In this document: positions 1 to 7,805 of the stretch, one piece after another
How positions within the stretch are numbered: position 1 is the stretch's first letter
Layout of the letters: each line of letters starts with the position of its first letter
Source: Saccharothrix sp. NRRL B-16314
GTDB taxonomy: Bacteria > Actinomycetota > Actinomycetes > Mycobacteriales > Pseudonocardiaceae
Direction of reading: 5' to 3'
DNA: 64,000 bases
Assembly (NCBI RefSeq): GCF_000716595.1
Contig: NZ_JNXC01000026.1
Location: forward strand, 1 to 64,000
Notes under the pieces: model-generated
The model's input: the letters and a program-made list of their open reading frames with translations, nothing else
The model's database searches: none
Told to the model about the DNA's origin: nothing
Made by a program: the position numbers and the translations under genes

Positions 1-566
1 ACGCAGTTCCACCGCCCCACCCACTCCTGCCGCCTCACCCCAGCTCCACCGCCCCACACAGTCCCGCCGACCCACCCACTCCTGCCGCCCACCCACTCCC
101 GCCGACCCACCCACTTCCGCCGACCCATCCAGCTCCGCCGACCCATCCAGCTCCGCCGTCCCGTCCCGTCCAGTCCCGCCGTCCCGTCCAGTCCCGCCGT
201 CCCGTCCAGTCCCGCCGTCCCGTCCAGTCCCGCCGTCCCGTCCACCCATCAGCACGCCCACCACCTCGCCTCTCAGCGCACCGATCCGGTCGCCCACCGC
301 CGCCACTCCCATCCGCGTCCAGCGGACACACCGAACCCAGCACCCATCAGCGCACCCACCAGCAGCGCACCCCCCACCCGCCTCAGGACGCACCAACCCG
401 GTCACCCACCACCTCCACCTCCACCTCAGCACCCGCACCCGGATCTACGGACGCCGAACCCCGCGACCCGTCGACCAACCCCCGCTTCCCGCCCAGCTCC
501 GCAGACGCCGAACCGGACCACCATCAGCACGCCCGCCGCGTCTCGCCTGCCGGTGCACCGACCTGG
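1..566. repeat. GC-rich non-coding stretch with 18-bp tandem repeats
   Basis: No gene is supportable here. About 156-243 hold roughly four and a half copies of an 18-bp unit (core CCCGCCGTCCCGTCCAGT), and related 18-bp units precede it at about 60-155. Three diverged copies of a roughly 50-bp block (around 245-300, 340-405 and 515-570, each with CCATCAGC, a C-rich stretch and GGTCACCCA or similar) suggest local duplication. In related genomes another small TadE-like gene (Rv3654c type) follows tadE. The minus-strand frames here give only Arg/Gly-rich sequence without the expected hydrophobic helix, so that gene looks absent or decayed. Confidence 0.6.
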
Positions 567-908
567 TCACCCATCGGCCACCCCTGGCTCCAGCACCGCG
601 TAGGCACGGGCTCGCAGCTCCACCCCGAGGCGTGAGGCGGTGACCTCCACCCACGCCGTGTCGCCCTCTCTTCGGATCGTCCACCGCGCCCCGTGCGGCC
701 CGATCTCCCCGGCCACCCGCTCGGCCCTCGAGTCGTCGCCACGAGCCACCAGCCGAGCCGCCTCCCGTGCCGCGTCGGTGCACTGGAGCTGCGCCACCAC
801 CGCCATGACGGCCGCGAGCCCGAGCGCCAGGACGACGACCAACCCGCACACCGCCACCGCCGCCTCAACGGTCACCCCACCCCGGTCGCCCGCGAGCGCA
901 CCTTTCAC
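567..908 (-). CDS. tadE: TadE-like pilus assembly protein
   Basis: This 113-residue protein has a short basic N-terminus, the TadE-type signature GGVTVEAAVAV at about residues 10-20, one long hydrophobic helix (about 19-42) and a small soluble tail with CTDAAREAARL. TadE proteins are minor pilins or anchoring proteins of the Tad (Flp) pilus, processed like pseudopilins and placed in the membrane. The GTG start overlaps the stop of the upstream Flp-like gene by four bases (GTGA), so it is translationally coupled and the last recognisable gene of the tad operon. It corresponds in position to M. tuberculosis Rv3655c. Function is from family knowledge; membership rests on motif and context. Confidence 0.85.
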   Translation of the reverse strand: MKGALAGDRGGVTVEAAVAVCGLVVVLALGLAAVMAVVAQLQCTDAAREAARLVARGDDSRAERVAGEIGPHGARWTIRREGDTAWVEVTASRLGVELRARAYAVLEPGVADG

Positions 909-1078
909 AAGGTCACCGTGAAGGCCCGTTGCACGAGCCCTTGGAGGAGGCCGAGCGTCAAGTCCCCTGTGATCACCAAGTACAGGGCCGTGGCGAACGC
1001 CGCCGCCGCGAGCATGCCGATCGCGTACTCCACGGTCGACATCCCACTGTCATCCCGAAACGTCCTGACTACCACCAT
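905..1078 (-). CDS. Flp-like pilin, DUF4244 family
   Basis: This 57-residue protein contains SGMSTVEYAIGMLAAAAFAT, the conserved core of actinobacterial DUF4244 proteins. These are the presumed major Flp-type pilin of Tad systems: a short leader, then the Glu-Tyr motif, then the hydrophobic polymerisation helix. Cleavage by a prepilin peptidase before the hydrophobic segment is expected from the family. The ATG at 1078 is the only sensible start. The gene lies between tadC (29 bp upstream) and tadE (4-base overlap). With the ATPase gene upstream split by an element, this pilin probably cannot be assembled while the element is integrated. Confidence 0.85.
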   Translation of the reverse strand: MVVVRTFRDDSGMSTVEYAIGMLAAAAFATALYLVITGDLTLGLLQGLVQRAFTVTL

Positions 1079-1106
1079 GTTCCGCTCTCCTGTCTACTTC
1101 GGACTG

Positions 1107-1661
1107 TCACCAGTTCTCGCTGACGCTGCCGACCAAACCGATCACCACGGGCAGGACGCCCAGGCACAGGAACGCCGGCAGGAAGCACAGGGCCAGCGGC
1201 CCCGCCACGAGCACCGCGGCACGTTGCGCGCGGGCCTCGGCCTGGTCGGACACCTTCGCCCGCGCCTCCGTGGCCAGGTCCGCCGCCGCGCCGGCCAAAG
1301 CCGCTCCCGAACGGGCGGTGCGGCGTGCCGCCCTGGCGAGCGGCGCGGTGTCCGGGTGGTGGAGGGCCCCGGCCCACGCGTCCACCGGGTCGGCGCCCAA
1401 TGTCAGCAGGTCGACCACCTCCCGGAGACGTTGGGCCGGTCCTGGCGGCACGCCCGCCAGGACGGCGTGCAGCGCCCGCGCCACCGGCAGGCCCGCTCGG
1501 AGCGCGGCGGCCAGCAGGTCCCAGGTGGCCGGCTGCGCGAACGGGTCGGGCGGCCCGGGTGTCACCTTCGGCTGACGCTCGCGCTTCGGCCTCAGCCTCA
1601 GCGCGGCCTTCGGCGGCGGCGGGAACACCAACAGCGCCAAGGCGAACACCAGCAGGCTCAT
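1107..1661 (-). CDS. tadC: TadC-like type II/IV secretion platform protein (T2SSF)
   Basis: This 184-residue protein opens with a hydrophobic helix (MSLLVFALALLVF). It then has a T2SSF-type helical bundle (AALRAGLPVARALHAV, then AARRTARSGAALAGAAADLA) and ends in a long hydrophobic segment (LCFLPAFLCLGVLPVVIGLV). It is a shortened form typical of actinobacterial TadC (Rv3657c type). With TadB it should form the inner-membrane platform on which the ATPase acts. I place the start at ATG 1661, which overlaps the tadB stop (ATGA); the longer open frame upstream is tadB read in another phase. Confidence 0.85.
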   Translation of the reverse strand: MSLLVFALALLVFPPPPKAALRLRPKRERQPKVTPGPPDPFAQPATWDLLAAALRAGLPVARALHAVLAGVPPGPAQRLREVVDLLTLGADPVDAWAGALHHPDTAPLARAARRTARSGAALAGAAADLATEARAKVSDQAEARAQRAAVLVAGPLALCFLPAFLCLGVLPVVIGLVGSVSENW

Positions 1662-2461
1662 GCGATCACCTGCCTCGTCAGCCGACCGCTCCACCGCAAC
1701 CCGGCACAGATCAGCGCCGCCCCTGCCACCAGCAGCACCTGCCCCGGCGTGGTTCCGGTCAGCACCGCCAGCGGACCCGCGCCGCCCAGTTCGCCGAGCA
1801 CCACGCCGAAGACCGGCAGACCGGCCAGGACGGCGGCGCCCGTTCTCGGTCCGGCCATCCGGGCGTGCACCTGCCTGGCGAAGGCGCTGCGCCGATCCAG
1901 GTCCCGACGGACGGCCTCCAGCACCTCGGCCAACGGCACGCCGTGCACCGCCGACAGCCGCCACGCACGGGCCAGGTGGCGGGCCTCCGGCAAGTCCGCG
2001 AGTGCCGCCTCCACGTCCCCGCCGCGAGCCGACGTCGCCGCGATCGCCCGCAGGACCTCCGTCGCTGGTGGCTCCGCGTCCTCGGCCGCGCCGAGAGCTG
2101 CCTTGGCCGGGTGGGCGCCCGAGCGCAACTCGGCGACGAACGCGCTCAGCCCTTCGGCCAGGGCGGTGGACGACTTGAGGCGGTCACGCTGCCCGGTGGT
2201 CTCCCGGTAGGTGCGCCAGACGGTCGCGGCCAGCAACGCGCCCGCGATCGCCCCGCCCACTCCCGCCAGGACACCCAGAGCCGTACCGGCCAGGACGACG
2301 AGCGGTCGGTTGGGCTTCGGCGGCTGCCACCTCGGCCACCACCTGGGCTGCCACCCCGGCCGCCCCCTCGGCTCCGGCCCTCGTTCGAGCCCGGCCAGGC
2401 GCCGCCGGGCAGCCGACGACGGCAGAACCAGGAGCGCGACCGCCAACAGCAGGAAGCTCAT
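1658..2461 (-). CDS. tadB: TadB-like type II/IV secretion platform protein (T2SSF)
   Basis: This 267-residue membrane protein has an N-terminal helix (SFLLLAVALLVLP), two central transmembrane segments (about residues 52-80) and the T2SSF domain with SGAHPAKAALGAA and RGGDVEAALADLPEA. A C-terminal pair of hydrophobic helices follows. It is the platform partner of TadC in the Tad pilus machine. The start at ATG 2461 overlaps the stop of the tadA 3' remnant (ATGA), showing the original operon was tightly coupled. That coupling is now broken upstream by the inserted element, so expression of tadB, tadC and the pilin depends on read-through or a new promoter at the element edge. Confidence 0.85.
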   Translation of the reverse strand: MSFLLLAVALLVLPSSAARRRLAGLERGPEPRGRPGWQPRWWPRWQPPKPNRPLVVLAGTALGVLAGVGGAIAGALLAATVWRTYRETTGQRDRLKSSTALAEGLSAFVAELRSGAHPAKAALGAAEDAEPPATEVLRAIAATSARGGDVEAALADLPEARHLARAWRLSAVHGVPLAEVLEAVRRDLDRRSAFARQVHARMAGPRTGAAVLAGLPVFGVVLGELGGAGPLAVLTGTTPGQVLLVAGAALICAGLRWSGRLTRQVIA

Positions 2462-3021
2462 GGCAACCCCACCAGGGTTTTGAGCACGCCGGTGGCTTCC
2501 TGCCGACCACCGCCACGCCGCCACGCCGGCCGCACGACCAGTTCACCGGAACGCCGTTCCAGCACACCGATCTCGGCCAGGTGTCGCGTGCCGTCGCCCG
2601 CGCGGCGCATGTGCAGCACGATCTTCACCGCCGCCGCGAGCTGGCTGTGCAACGCGTGCCGGTCGAGCCCGCCCAGCGCCGCCAAGGCCTCCAGCCGCGC
2701 CGGCACCTCGGCCGGGGAGTTCGCGTGCAACGTGCCCGCACCACCGTCGTGCCCGGTGTTGAGGGACGACAGCAGCTCGCACACCTCCGCGCCCCGGACC
2801 TCGCCGACCACGATCCGATCCGGCCGCATCCGCAACGCCTGCCGCACCAGGTCGCGCATCGTCACCTCGCCCGCGCCCTCGACGTTCGGGCCTCGCGCGA
2901 CCAGCCGGACGACCTGCGGGTGGTCGGGCTCGAGCTCCCCGGCGTCCTCCACGCACACCACCCGTTCGTGGTGCGGCACGCAGCCCAGCAACGCCGCCAA
3001 CAGCGTCGTCTTCCCGAAACC
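2458..3021 (-). pseudogene. tadA: tadA/cpaF pilus ATPase, 3' half, cut off by the integrated element
   Basis: This is the C-terminal part of a Tad/CpaF secretion ATPase. It retains the GKTTLLAALLG end of the P-loop, the Asp box (CVEDAGELEPDHPQVVRL), the Walker B region (RPDRIVVGEVRGAEVCELLSSLNTGH) and the His-box GTLHANSPAEV. The N-terminal 194 codons lie at 19871-20452. At the junction the P-loop GGTGSGKTT becomes RRGFGKTT because the upstream bases now come from the element. An open frame continues into the element to 3138, so a chimeric 226-residue protein starting there is possible, but it lacks the N-terminal domain and a proper P-loop. Excision would restore a complete gene. Confidence 0.9.
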
Positions 3022-3022
3022 C
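3007..3022. other. Left attachment site core (attL)
   Basis: CGTCTTCCCGAAACCC matches the right-end copy at 15 of 16 bases. On the minus strand it reads as the Gly-Lys-Thr codons of the tadA P-loop. The bases below 3007 are host tadA; those above about 3017 belong to the element. Confidence 0.8.
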
Positions 3023-3107
3023 CGGCGGAGACACCCGAAAAGACGGCCCCGCCGCGTGCTGTGAACACGTTGACGGGGCCTCGACCAGGACGCAGGAGGT
3101 CCCGGAC

Positions 3108-3338
3108 GTGTGTCGATCTTGCCATAAGCCCAGTTCAATGGTCCCCCGCGACCGTCGCGCGCACCTCACGTACACCGAGCCGGGCGGCTGGACATCTCCC
3201 GGTCACTGCCTGGAGGACCAGGCCGCCGCCGAAGACCTTCGGGACGCCACCAACCTGCTGTCCGGTCGCAGCGCCGCCGCGCGCCGCGTCTGGTCCATCA
3301 CCTCCTGCCCCGGCGACGACTGCGGGGTGCAGCGATGA
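3108..3338 (+). CDS. Small uncharacterised protein at the element's left end
   Basis: This 76-residue protein is not recognised. It contains RRAHLTYTEPGGWTSPGHC, then an acidic-helical stretch (LEDQAAAEDLRDATNLLSG) and a C-terminal CPGDDCGVQR, so it has four cysteines including a CxxC near the N-terminus if the upstream GTG start is used. An ATG at 3138 is an alternative start that removes the first CxxC. Its stop codon overlaps the ATG of the next gene (ATGA), which supports it being a real coupled gene at the head of the transfer operon. No function can be assigned. Confidence 0.55.
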   Translation: MCRSCHKPSSMVPRDRRAHLTYTEPGGWTSPGHCLEDQAAAEDLRDATNLLSGRSAAARRVWSITSCPGDDCGVQR

Positions 3339-4306
3339 GCACCCGGACCCCCAACCCCGAACCGCGTCCGGAAGACCTGGACAGCACCGTGGAGGAGATC
3401 GTGCGCTTCGTCGCCGAGCAGGCCCCGGCCGTCGCACCGGCCCCGACGCCGTCCGCCGACACTCGGCGGGTGCGGGAGCTGCGCGCGGAGGTCGCGGAGG
3501 CGCACGTGCTGCTGGATCTCCAGGGCGACGCCGCCCCGCTGCTGGTCGACACGGACCGGGTCCGCCGCTCCCGCAAGCGGGCGGCGGAAGCGGCCCGCTT
3601 GCACGCCCTCGCGCAGGACCCGGCCGCCCGCGCGTGGCAGGCCGCCCGCGTGCGCCTGGTGCTCACCGCCGTGGCGTTGACGGCGCTGGTGGGGGCGCTG
3701 GCGTGGTCCACGACCGGGGCGCACGCCACGCTGACCCGCGACATGGCGGAGCGGGGCGCGGCGTGGTGGGGCGCGTGGCTGGTCGAGCCGGTCGTGTCCG
3801 CCGTGCTGCTCGTCGTGGTCGGCGCGAAGGCGTTCCTCGCGGCCCGGGGCCGGGTGCTGCGGCACCGGCACCTCACGGTCGTGGAGGCGGTCGCGCTGGC
3901 CGTCACGCTGGTGCTCAACACCTGGCACCACCTGCCGTGGGTGGCCGCCCGGTTCGAGCCGATGCAGCTCCTCGCGCACGCGGTCGGGCCGCTCGTCGCG
4001 GTCGGCGCGGTCACCGTCCTGCCGGTGATCTGGACGGCGTTCGCCGAGCTGGACCACGGTCTCCCGGCCGGCCCTACTGCCGGCCTTACCGAGGGCCTTA
4101 CCCCCGCGAAGTACAGCGGAAATGCCACCGCGTCCGCCCCCGCCGGGGACGGGCTCACCGGCCGCCTGGCGGCTCGTGCGCGGGACCTGATCGCCGCCGG
4201 GGAGCTGCCCGCCGACCCGTCCGCGAACCGCCTGCGCACGGCGCTGGGCTGCGGCATGGACACCGCCCGCGAGGTCCGCGACGCACTGCGCGGGGGTGCC
4301 GCGTGA
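3335..4306 (+). CDS. DUF2637/Spd-like membrane protein of the transfer module
   Basis: This 323-residue protein has a charged N-terminal region (about 1-100) and a four-helix membrane domain: LVLTAVALTALVGALAW, VVSAVLLVVVGAKAFL, VVEAVALAVTLVLNTWHHLPW and LVAVGAVTVLPVIW. A cytoplasmic tail with a helix-turn-helix-like end (SANRLRTALGCGMDTAREVRDAL) follows. The pattern fits the DUF2637 family, found next to traB in actinomycete plasmids and AICEs, where Spd proteins help spread DNA along the mycelium. It overlaps the translocase gene, supporting a shared role in transfer. The family call is by pattern and context, not by search. Confidence 0.7.
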   Translation: MSTRTPNPEPRPEDLDSTVEEIVRFVAEQAPAVAPAPTPSADTRRVRELRAEVAEAHVLLDLQGDAAPLLVDTDRVRRSRKRAAEAARLHALAQDPAARAWQAARVRLVLTAVALTALVGALAWSTTGAHATLTRDMAERGAAWWGAWLVEPVVSAVLLVVVGAKAFLAARGRVLRHRHLTVVEAVALAVTLVLNTWHHLPWVAARFEPMQLLAHAVGPLVAVGAVTVLPVIWTAFAELDHGLPAGPTAGLTEGLTPAKYSGNATASAPAGDGLTGRLAARARDLIAAGELPADPSANRLRTALGCGMDTAREVRDALRGGAA

Positions 4307-4332
4307 GCGCGCCGAACCGAGAGGAGCAGGAC

Positions 4333-6477
4333 GTGGCCGGCGAGATCATCCCGCTGTTCCCGAACGCCGCGCCGGCCGTGCCCGCCGACGAGCCGGGGCC
4401 GGCCACGCCGGCTCCGGCCGCCGGGCCGGTGCAGCCCGCCGCGCCCGTGCTGGACGGCGAGCTGGTGGACGAGGTCGAGTACGCGGCGCAGCGTCGTCGG
4501 CGGTTCACCGAAAGCCTGCCCGCGCTGCTGGGCGACCCGGCCGCGCGGCGGCAGGCCGGCCGGGACCTGGGCGCGCGGGTCGTGCGCGTCCCGCTCGACT
4601 ACCCGGCCGCCGTGGCGCGCGGCACGGTCGTCACGTGGCGGGCCTGGCGGGCCTGGGTCCGCGTCGCCGAGCTGCGCGACGCCGCCAAGGAGGCCGGGGC
4701 CGCCACGGTGGTGGCCCGGTTCGACGACGTGCGCGAGCTGGCTCGCGCCCGGTGGCGCACCACCGGGATCGTCGTCGGCGCGGGCGGCGTGACCGGGACC
4801 GTGGTGGAGCTGGCCGCCGGGTCACTGCCGCTGCTGGTCGCGGGCGGCCTGAGCACGCTGGCGCTCGCCGTCGCGGGCCGCCGCAAGGACGGCAACCCCG
4901 GCCGCAAGGCCGTGTTCCCCGGCACCCGGACGCTGGCCTGGACGATGAACGGTGACGCGCTGGTGGAGGCGTTCCGCGCGGCGAAGATCATCGGCCCGCG
5001 CGACGGGCTGATGTTCCACGCGCGCCCGGTGCGCGACGGCGACGGCTGGTCGGTGGTCGTGGACCTGCCGGCCGGCCGCAAGGCGTCCGCGACGATCGCC
5101 GCCCGTGAGGCGCTGGCCAGCGCGTTGGGCGTGGACGAAGCGCAGCTCGTCCTGGAGAGGGTGCGCGGCAAGGGCGGGCACGCCGGACGCCTCACGATGT
5201 GGGTCGCCGACACCGACCCGTTGGCGGAGCCGCCGTTGGTCTCCTACCTGGAGAGCCTGCCGGAACTGTCGATCTGGGACGGGATCACGATCGGCGCGAC
5301 GGCACGCGGCCGTGAGGTCGTGGTGGCCCTGACCTGGACCGCGTGGCTGATCGGCGGCCTGCCCCGCTACGGCAAGTCCAACTTGCTGCGGTTGTTCCTG
5401 GTCGCCGCGTGCCTGGACCCGCACACCCGCATCTACGCGGTCGACTTGAAGGACGGCGCGGACTTCAACCCGCTCCGACCGGTGGCGCACCGGCTGCTGA
5501 TCGCGTCGGCGGAGGGCGAGGACACCACGCCCACGCTGCTGCGGCTGCTGGCGCTGCTGGTCGAGGTGGAGCAGGAAGTCCTGGACAGGTACAAGCGGTT
5601 CAAGGGAATGTCCGAAGTGGACGTGCCGGAAGGCAAGATCACGCGCGCCCTGGCCACCGACCCGACGCAGGGCATGCCGTGGCTCGTGTTGGCCATCGAC
5701 GAATGCCAGCTCGGGTTCGAGGCGCTGGGCAGCGACACCAAGGAGGTCAAGGCGCTGCGCCGCGTGATCGTGGACAAGGTGTCGTGGCTGATCAGGAAGG
5801 GTCCGGCGGCGGGCTGCACGGTCCTGCTGGCCACGCAGAAGCCCTCCGCCGAGTCGGTGCCCACGCGGCTGCGCGACAACGTCGGCAGCCGGGCCGCGCT
5901 GCGCCTGCCCACCCAGGCCGCCTCGGACATGGTGCTGGGCACCGGGATGCACGCCGCCGGGGTGTCCGCGACCGCGTTCACCTCCCGCCACCGGGGCGCG
6001 GCCTGGCTCGTCGCCGACGACCTGTCCGGCGTCGGCGCGGACGAGGGCGTGGTGATCCGCGCCGCGAAGCTGGACCTCGGCCCTACACGGGCGGCGGCGG
6101 AGATCGGCCGCGACCGCCGGGAGGCGTTGGGGCTGCTGACCGGCGACGCCGCCGGCCGCCCCCTGACCGACGGCGTGGACCCGGCCGTCCTGGCGGGCCT
6201 GGCCAACGCGGACACCGACGACGAGCCGGTGGACGCGGAGCTGTTGCCCGAAGTCCTGGAGCTGCTGGCCGACGTGCTCGACGACCAGGAGCACGGCGTG
6301 GTCGCGGTCGCGGAGTTGGCGGCCCGCGTCGGCTGGTCCGCGAAGGCGCTGGGCGAGGCGCTGACCCGGGCCGGAGTGCCGTCGCCGGAGCCGTCCCGAC
6401 AACGCGTCAACGGCTCCAAGAACGCCGTGAGCGTGGTCGACCTGGACGCGATCCGGGCTGCGATCCACGGCGGCTGA
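4333..6477 (+). CDS. FtsK/SpoIIIE-type conjugative DNA translocase (TraB-like)
   Basis: This 714-residue protein resembles the septal DNA translocases that move double-stranded AICE or plasmid DNA between actinomycete hyphae. Two hydrophobic segments lie at about residues 140-180 (IVVGAGGVTGTVVELAAGSL and onward). The Walker A GGLPRYGKSN is at about 341, Walker B WLVLAIDE at about 450, and an FtsK-type LLATQKPSAESVPT follows. The last 70 residues form a winged-helix-like domain (VAELAARVGWSAKALGEALTRAG), the part that in TraB recognises 8-bp clt repeats. I chose GTG 4333 because AGAGGAG lies 7 bases upstream; GTG 4303, overlapping the previous stop, is an alternative. A repeat cluster that could be its binding site follows directly. 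Confidence 0.88.
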   Translation: MAGEIIPLFPNAAPAVPADEPGPATPAPAAGPVQPAAPVLDGELVDEVEYAAQRRRRFTESLPALLGDPAARRQAGRDLGARVVRVPLDYPAAVARGTVVTWRAWRAWVRVAELRDAAKEAGAATVVARFDDVRELARARWRTTGIVVGAGGVTGTVVELAAGSLPLLVAGGLSTLALAVAGRRKDGNPGRKAVFPGTRTLAWTMNGDALVEAFRAAKIIGPRDGLMFHARPVRDGDGWSVVVDLPAGRKASATIAAREALASALGVDEAQLVLERVRGKGGHAGRLTMWVADTDPLAEPPLVSYLESLPELSIWDGITIGATARGREVVVALTWTAWLIGGLPRYGKSNLLRLFLVAACLDPHTRIYAVDLKDGADFNPLRPVAHRLLIASAEGEDTTPTLLRLLALLVEVEQEVLDRYKRFKGMSEVDVPEGKITRALATDPTQGMPWLVLAIDECQLGFEALGSDTKEVKALRRVIVDKVSWLIRKGPAAGCTVLLATQKPSAESVPTRLRDNVGSRAALRLPTQAASDMVLGTGMHAAGVSATAFTSRHRGAAWLVADDLSGVGADEGVVIRAAKLDLGPTRAAAEIGRDRREALGLLTGDAAGRPLTDGVDPAVLAGLANADTDDEPVDAELLPEVLELLADVLDDQEHGVVAVAELAARVGWSAKALGEALTRAGVPSPEPSRQRVNGSKNAVSVVDLDAIRAAIHGG

Positions 6478-6660
6478 GGTCGGCACAGGGGTGCCGACCC
6501 CAGCCGCCGTCGTGCCGACCTCCCGAAGGGGTCGGCACAGGCCCTGATCTGTACGGAGAGGCCGAGTGCCGACCTTGGAGGGTCAGCCCGCGGCCTCCCC
6601 TGAAACGCCCCGCACAGGCCCGTTCAGGGGCCTGTGCCGACCGGTCGGCACACCGACCGG
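6478..6660. promoter_or_regulatory. Cluster of GTGCCGACC repeats, candidate clt/TraB recognition region or operator
   Basis: Seven exact copies of the 9-mer GTGCCGACC in either orientation fall within 174 bp. Forward copies are at 6491, 6512, 6566 and 6634; reverse copies GGTCGGCAC are at 6478, 6530 and 6643. The last pair forms the perfect 20-bp palindrome TGTGCCGACCGGTCGGCACA at 6633-6652. In Streptomyces plasmids the transfer locus clt consists of short repeated TraB recognition sequences near traB, so position and design fit. Binding by a repressor of the next gene is the alternative. Confidence 0.6.
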
Positions 6661-6686
6661 GGTCCGCACACCAACTGGAGGAACCG

Positions 6687-6842
6687 ATGCCCACGATCAA
6701 CCACAGCCGCGAGTTCCGGCCCGGCCGTCTGCTGGCCGTGATCGCCGTCGCGCTCGTCGTCGCCTACGCCGCCGGGGTGCTCACCGCGACCGCCGACAGC
6801 ACCACGACCGCCCCGCCGCCGTCGGCGGTGTGCGCGCCCTGA
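6687..6842 (+). CDS. Small single-pass membrane peptide
   Basis: This 51-residue protein has a basic head (NHSREFRPGR), one hydrophobic helix (LLAVIAVALVVAYAAGVLTA, about residues 15-34) and a short Thr/Pro-rich tail ending SAVCAP. A strong ribosome site (TGGAGGA) precedes the ATG. It sits just downstream of the translocase and the GTGCCGACC cluster, a place where small Spd-type spread proteins are common. I do not recognise a family; a role in transfer is inferred from position only. Confidence 0.6.
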   Translation: MPTINHSREFRPGRLLAVIAVALVVAYAAGVLTATADSTTTAPPPSAVCAP

Positions 6843-6909
6843 TCGGCCGGGCCGGACCGGCTTTCACCCCGACTATTTTGCGTTTCCGCAGAATATGGCT
6901 CCGACCGCA

Positions 6910-6959
6910 CCGAGTTAACTCGGCTAGTCATTTCCCTTTGACGCGCCGAGTTAACTCGG
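6910..6959. promoter_or_regulatory. Paired palindromic operators CCGAGTTAACTCGG
   Basis: Two identical 14-bp palindromes lie at 6910-6923 and 6946-6959, centres 36 bp apart, in a locally AT-richer region upstream of the small gene at 7061. A further palindrome with the same outer bases (TAGCCGAGC, TT, GCTCGGCTA type, 7374-7393) precedes the gene at 7437. They look like binding sites of an element-encoded repressor, possibly the XRE protein at 12154 or a missing KorSA-like regulator. Confidence 0.6.
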
Positions 6960-7060
6960 GAAGACATAACCGCAGGTCAGACGGGGTGAATGGCTTGCGT
7001 CAAGCGATCTTCGCCCGTACAGTTCGGCCGTACGGAAAGTCACCCTGGGAGGGACAGAAA

Positions 7061-7249
7061 ATGGCTGGCCAGTACACCATCCGCAATGTCGAGCGCATGC
7101 GCGCCGGACGGCGTGCGGCGGCCCGCGCGCAGTGGGCCGGCGTCTCGGCGGAGGAGCGCTCCGAGCGCATGCGCGCCCTGGTGCGCATGCGCTGGGCGCG
7201 CGTCGCCGCCGAGCGCGGGAACGAGAACGGCGGCCCGGCCGCCGCATGA
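7061..7249 (+). CDS. Small basic helical protein of unknown function
   Basis: This 62-residue, strongly Arg-rich protein includes NVERMRAGRRAAARAQWAG and SEERSERMRALVRMRW-like stretches that suggest two amphipathic helices. A good ribosome site (GGAGGG) precedes the ATG. It lies behind the two CCGAGTTAACTCGG palindromes, so its expression is probably tightly controlled. A nucleic-acid-binding role is plausible from its charge, but no family is recognised. A terminator-like hairpin follows at 7286-7331. Confidence 0.6.
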   Translation: MAGQYTIRNVERMRAGRRAAARAQWAGVSAEERSERMRALVRMRWARVAAERGNENGGPAAA

Positions 7250-7285
7250 TCGACAGGGGGTTGACCCACCCCTGACCAGCGAAAA

Positions 7286-7331
7286 GCCCCGCTCCGGGGT
7301 CCACGTGTTAGCGCACGCGGCGGAGCGGGGC
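7286..7331 (+). terminator. Hairpin after the small basic gene
   Basis: The 11-bp arms GCCCCGCTCCG (7286-7296) and CGGAGCGGGGC (7321-7331) are separated by 24 bases. There is no clear T-run, as is usual for actinomycete terminators. It separates the 7061 gene from the replication operon. Confidence 0.55.
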
Positions 7332-7436
7332 CTGGAGACCACTCCCGACCAGGAACGACCTCAGCGACAAGGTTAGCCGAGCTTGCTCGGCTAGTGAACC
7401 TCGCGAAGGCGTTCCGCCTCCTCGAAGGACTCACTC

Positions 7437-7805
7437 ATGGTGCCACACGGCCCCGACCAGCGCGAACGTCTCCGGTGCGTCGACTGCAACGCAGAAGCCG
7501 ACCCGAGCGGCACCGGCCCCGTCGCGCTGACCCACGAACACGGCTGCCCGGCCTCCGCCGTCGACCGCAGCCAGCGCGCCGACGACCTGCGCTGGCTGCG
7601 CGCCAACCCCGGTGGCACCCGCACCCGCCCGCCCAGCACCGCCGAGCGGGACGCGTTGAGGATGGCGCTCGACGCGCCGCCGTACGTGCTCGACCAGGTC
7701 CGGGTGCACGTCCACCAGATCGACGGCACGCGCCTGCTGATCTTCACCCTGCTCGGCGTCCCGCTCATCGGAAGCGCCGACGTGCACCAGGGCGGCGCGG
7801 CGTGA
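7437..7805 (+). CDS. Uncharacterised protein preceding the replication gene
   Basis: This 122-residue protein has CVDC at residues 14-17 and HEHGC at about 33-37, a possible zinc site. A charged middle section (ERDALRMALDAPPYVLDQVRVHVHQ) and a short C-terminal beta-like segment (RLLIFTLLGVPLIG) follow. The ATG has GAAGGA upstream. Its TGA overlaps the GTG of the replication gene by four bases, so it is translationally coupled to it. The partnership with the replicase is inferred; the family is not recognised. Confidence 0.6.
   Translation: MVPHGPDQRERLRCVDCNAEADPSGTGPVALTHEHGCPASAVDRSQRADDLRWLRANPGGTRTRPPSTAERDALRMALDAPPYVLDQVRVHVHQIDGTRLLIFTLLGVPLIGSADVHQGGAA

Noticed and set aside
2581-4302. 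Upstream extension of the translocase frame
   Set aside because: The frame is open through the tadA remnant and the Spd-like gene only because of high GC; ribosome site and protein pattern place the start at 4333 (or 4303).
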